From Sorghum bicolor (lineage: Eukaryota; Streptophyta; Magnoliopsida; Poales; Poaceae): a stretch of 64,000 bases of DNA. The stretch covers positions 8,057,945 to 8,121,944 of the forward strand of contig NC_012878.2 of NCBI RefSeq assembly GCF_000003195.3, written 5' to 3'. Below the pieces are notes generated by a model. It was not told the DNA's origin. It saw only the letters and a program-made list of their open reading frames with translations, and searched no databases. The position numbers and the translations under genes are program-made. The stretch's first letter is position 1, and the number at the start of each line of letters is the position of its first letter. Positions 58,440 through 64,000 of this stretch are shown here, piece after piece.

Positions 58440-59669
58440 ATGGCTCGGAATGGCGGCTTCGGCGATGACGACGAGGGGAGCGGCCTCGAGCTCAGCCTGG
58501 GCCTCCCGGGCTACTTCTCCGCATCGCCAACCCAAGCTGCAGGAGGTGCCGCCGCGTTCCTTCTCCCTCATGTGCTTCTTTGCCTGATCAGGAAGGAACG
58601 AGTTCCATGGCATACCGATCGTTGTGTTTTCTGTTCCCCTGGTGGTTTCAGGTTTCGAGGAGAAAGCGAACAGCGGCTCTGCTTCTGCTGCTGCGCGAGC
58701 GAAGGGCGGCAGCAATGGCTTCAAAGCCAGGTAACCGATGAACCTTCGTTACTCTGCTGCTTGTCCTGCTTTTCCTTGCTCTGCTGTTCTTTTTCTTCAT
58801 CATCTGCAAGTCATTTCAACCCTTCAGGCAGGCGGCGGCAGCTGCTCCGGTGGTGGGATGGCCGCCGGTGCGCGCATTCCGTCGCAACCTCGCTTCGACG
58901 TCGTTGTCCTCCAAGCCGTCCCGCGAGCCACCATCATGCCAGCAGAGAGGCAACAACGAGCCCGCAAGCAACAAGCCACGGATGGCCGCCGTGGAGGCCG
59001 GCAACAAGGGCCTGTTCGTCAAGGTCAACATGGACGGCGTCCCCATCGGCCGGAAGCTCGACCTCGGCGCGCACGCCGGCTACGACACGCTTTCCGCCGC
59101 CGTCGACCACCTCTTCCGCGGCCTCCTCGCCGGTACGTCCGTCCGTCCGTCCGTGCGGATCACCACACCACCGTGCCAGCCGGTATCCCAACTGACGATC
59201 TCCGCTTTGCCGCCAGCTCAAGCATCAGGGTCAGGCGGCGAGCAGCAGCCGATCGCGGGGATCCTCAACGGCGGCGGCGGCGGCGGCCGCGAGTACACGC
59301 TGGTGTACGAGGACGACGAGGGCGACCAGATGCTGGTCGGCGACGTGCCGTGGCCGTGAGTTCACCAGAAGATCATTTCTCTGCTCTTCTTCCCTTGCAA
59401 TCGCCAACCCGCGCGCCTGCTCTGTTTACTGACCGACCAAGTTTTTCTTGATTGGTTCTTTGCGTTGGACCAGGATGTTCATCGCCTCCGCCAGGCGGCT
59501 GCGCGTGCTGAGGAGCTCCGATCTGAACCCGTCGTCGGTCAGTGTGAAATCTGTTTGTGCTGGTGATGTTGTAGCCTGGAAAATGTTTGTCTGATCTGAC
59601 CCCTGCTTCCTTTGCTCTTGCTTTTGTTGCAGCTGAGGGCAGCGAGCAGGAAGAGAGCTGCAGCTTAGT
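58440..59669 (+). CDS. IAA: AUX/IAA auxin-response repressor
   Basis: Six exons with GT-AG introns and continuous frame: 58440-58545, 58652-58730, 58828-59132, 59217-59355, 59474-59537, 59634-59669, giving 242 residues. Domain I is LELSLGLPG (16-24), an EAR-type LxLxL motif that recruits TOPLESS co-repressors. Domain II is VVGWPPVR (70-77), the GWPPV degron bound by TIR1/AFB with auxin. Domains III/IV form a PB1 fold: VKVNMDGVPIGRKL with the conserved Lys127, then the acidic YEDDEGDQMLVGDVPW. RKR near the C-terminus may be a nuclear signal. The protein binds ARF transcription factors in the nucleus and is destroyed when auxin is present. Domain I has Ser where many members have Arg (LRLGLPG). 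The paralogue number cannot be assigned by eye. Confidence 0.95.
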
Positions 59670-60273
59670 GATGAACTGGTGTACCACCCTGGAGTCTGAA
59701 CATTTTGCGGCCCTTTTCGGAAGGCCGCCTGTGTAAAATTGAAGACGTTCCGTCGATTTTGGCCACCATTACCATCCTGTGATCAAGTAGGGAAGCAAGA
59801 ATCTAGTAGTCGGTCGGTAGGATCAATCATCATGTAATCCTAGTGCTGTAGGGCCTGCAGTGTCTGAACTTTTCTCAAAGTTTAACGAGGTTTCTTGGCG
59901 CTGGGTAGGACATTGGGTACAAATGATCGAGCTCGCCAGGGCCCATGGGCCATGCCGCGGTGATACTACTTCATTTGTTGCTCGGCTACTTCATCTTCCT
60001 TCGTGACCTGTGGCGGCCTACTTCTTAGTTTTTATTTTCGTGAAAAAAAATTTAGCTAGATTTTTCTTCTCGATTTTTACGAGTCGAGATGAACCCCGTG
60101 GAACACAATTCAAACATACAAAAAAAATACAGGGTCCATGTACACATAGATTGAGGTGGATATACGTTTTTAAGAAAAGTTATGCTAGTCTCTCTCTCTC
60201 TCTACACAATCTTTTGGCCCATTGAAACAAAAAAAGCCCATAAACACTCCAGTGGTTGAACACAAGGGAAAAG
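59670..60273. other. AUX/IAA 3' flank
   Basis: The 3' UTR and polyadenylation site lie here but no clear AATAAA was seen. A (CT)n run is at about 60189-60202. Confidence 0.5.
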
Positions 60274-61117
60274 TCCACATTACCTTCTTCGACTTTCATC
60301 AAAAGTTCACTTTTCCTACCTAAACTCAAAAGCTAGGCAAAACATCTCCTCTAAACCGTTCACCTATCTCTCCGGCCCCGGTTATAAGCGGTTTTGAACA
60401 CAGTTTTGTCTTTTTATTTTTTATTTATTTTAGCTGATTTTTTAAAAAATCATAATAAATCACATAAAAATCATAAAAATAAAAAGGTCAAATTTTATTG
60501 GACTTATATGAGTAGATCTTCGTGAACATATAATATGGTATGCGTTAGTATAAAATTTTTTATGTAGCTTTAGATCTATATTTTTCTGTAATTAAATAAA
60601 ATAATTTACAATTGCAGTTTTTATGGTCCAATTATGGTGATTTTTTATGATAGGCTAATTATTGTATGCTTAAGCTGTAGTAAAAATTTCATACTCATCG
60701 GATCATGTATAACTTAGTTATATATTTATTTAGGTTTATGCTTGTTAAATATAAATAAATCTATAACTTAGCTATAGTTCAATCATACAATAATTAACCC
60801 ACCATAAAAATTTACCACAATTGAACCATAGAAAGTGCAACTATGAATTATTCTAATTAATTATAGAGTATCATATTATATGTTTATTGTGTAGACCTAC
60901 TCACGTGAAGTCCAACAAAACTAGATTTTCAATTTTATGATTTTTTTAAAGATTCAGCCGAAATAAAGAAAAAACAAAACCGTTTTCAAAACTGATTATA
61001 ATAGGGCTAGGGAGAAAAGATGAATGGCTTTAAAAGTTGAAGAAGATGTTTTGCCCGATTTTAAAGTTTAGGAGAGAAAAAAACAGATTTTCACAAAAGT
61101 TGAGAGGTAACTTGAAA
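60274..61117. repeat. Imperfect inverted repeat of about 840 bp
   Basis: Left-arm text (GGCAAAACATCTCCT, GGTTATAAGCGGTTTTGAACA, ATTGGACTTATATGAGTAG, AACATATAATATGGTA, GGCTAATTATTGTATG) reappears, reverse-complemented and in reverse order, in the right arm. The fold centre is near 60730, so each arm is about 400 bases. No target duplication was found. It could be a fold-back MITE. Confidence 0.8.
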
Positions 61118-61943
61118 TTTTTCTTAAAACAATTCCATGCTGCTAGCGCCTGCTATAGATGGCCATATGACCGTCAGGACTGGCCCCGCATGGCATGGGC
61201 TCAAAAACGCACGGTCCAATATTGCCGGGCAACACATGGCTGCGCCGAAGGAGCCCATGGGCCTTGGGCCGGCTCAATAAGCATGCCAGGCTGGCCCAAT
61301 AAACACCGCACGCCCTACAGGCCGGGCCGAGCATTATCAGGAGCCTGTGACGTCACTCAAAGCCATCGCAGAGCACATATGCAAGAATTACCAGATGAGA
61401 GTCGAGTCTGACGCAGAAGACAAGACGACGACTCAAATCTAAAAGCAGCATCTTTCGAATTGTTTTGAACACTTCTATGATTTATGTTTTTTTCTATCAC
61501 ATCTAGTGATTATTAAGATGGACTCAATTATTGGTGCCCATGTCAAGTCAGTTGTTGCCTGAATCTCTTCAAGCTCTGGCTTTCATATATTGCCTAATCT
61601 CGAATTAAAGTTAAGTGGCACTATTCATTTTGTTTTGGACCGCTGGCCTCTCTCCTGGGGTACGAGTGTAGGACTAGGCTCTCAAGGAGATGAACCAGAG
61701 GTACAGCTGCTCCATCTCAACTGACTGGAAAGCTGAAGTCACATCACCTCTTTCTAAATAACAAAGGAAACCCTCAACTCACCAGCTCACAAGGATTCCG
61801 CATAGCAACTTTCCATTAGAACATGTGCTTGGCAAATTCCAAGCAAACTTGTTTTTGGAAACATACAGGAGGAATTCACAACAGGTACATGACGACTGCC
61901 AGGAACCAGCACAACGACACACGGCCATTCTGTGGTGGTACTA
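61118..61943. other. Intergenic sequence and hexokinase 3' flank
   Basis: A GC-rich patch at 61180-61335 with repeated GGCCCGGCC-like words looks like a DNA-transposon fragment. The hexokinase 3' UTR should lie in about 61600-61943. Confidence 0.4.
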
Positions 61944-63892
<1,949 letters not shown>

Positions 63893-64000
63893 TCATAAAA
63901 ATGACCATATCTGGCAGCAACTTTTATACGTTTTTTGTTTTGTATAGGACGACTTTTTATCAGGTTTGATTGACTTCCACCAAAAGCTAAGCTAACTTGT

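Overview
This is plant nuclear DNA, from a grass and most likely an Andropogoneae genome such as Sorghum (an inference: dense grass MITE families, GC-rich 5' gene ends, nested LTR retrotransposons, no bacterial or viral signatures). Only two ordinary host genes are clear, both at the right end: an AUX/IAA auxin-response repressor (58440-59669, six exons, 242 codons) and, on the minus strand, seven exons of a hexokinase (61944-63812) whose first exon lies beyond the window. A decayed 5' fragment of a receptor-like kinase gene (4453-4972), followed by two GC-rich tandem repeats, lies near the left end.

The centre (10037-45616) is a four-level nest of LTR retrotransposons, each level supported by its LTR ends and target-site duplication (TSD). 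Copia-B (10037-45616, TSD AAATG) carries in its 3' LTR Gypsy-1 (15677-44688, TSD GTGGC). Gypsy-1 carries in its gag-protease ORF a Tat-like gypsy in the opposite orientation (19488-40178, TSD TGACC). The Tat element carries Gypsy-2 (21723-30037, TSD ATCAA/ATTAA), a sister copy of Gypsy-1. A second copia, Copia-A (1-1487, minus), enters from the left edge.

Three things in the nest stand out. (1) Both copias appear to start their Gag-Pol reading frame inside the LTR, with a 73- to 100-codon N-terminal extension holding two hydrophobic segments. The two extensions differ in sequence but share the same architecture, which suggests a membrane-anchored Gag. (2) The Tat element carries on its antisense strand a spliced gene with a plant mobile domain (PMD) and its own TATA box. 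The same element, and not the elements nested with it, is packed with about 100 copies of the hexamer ATCGGC/GCCGAT. (3) Gypsy-1 and Gypsy-2 code for Gag plus two successive retropepsin-like domains and have no reverse transcriptase or integrase, so they must use proteins supplied by another element.

The flanks (1.5-10 kb and 45.6-57.5 kb) hold small elements: seven copies of one Tourist-like MITE family, a second Tourist-like family at 1532 and 55558, a hAT element with an 8-bp TSD, a Stowaway, a CACTA element with TSD ATC, two SINEs (one with a 14-bp TSD) and a probable LTR fragment. An imperfect inverted repeat of about 840 bp lies between the AUX/IAA and hexokinase genes. All counts and alignments were made by eye; no database search was run.
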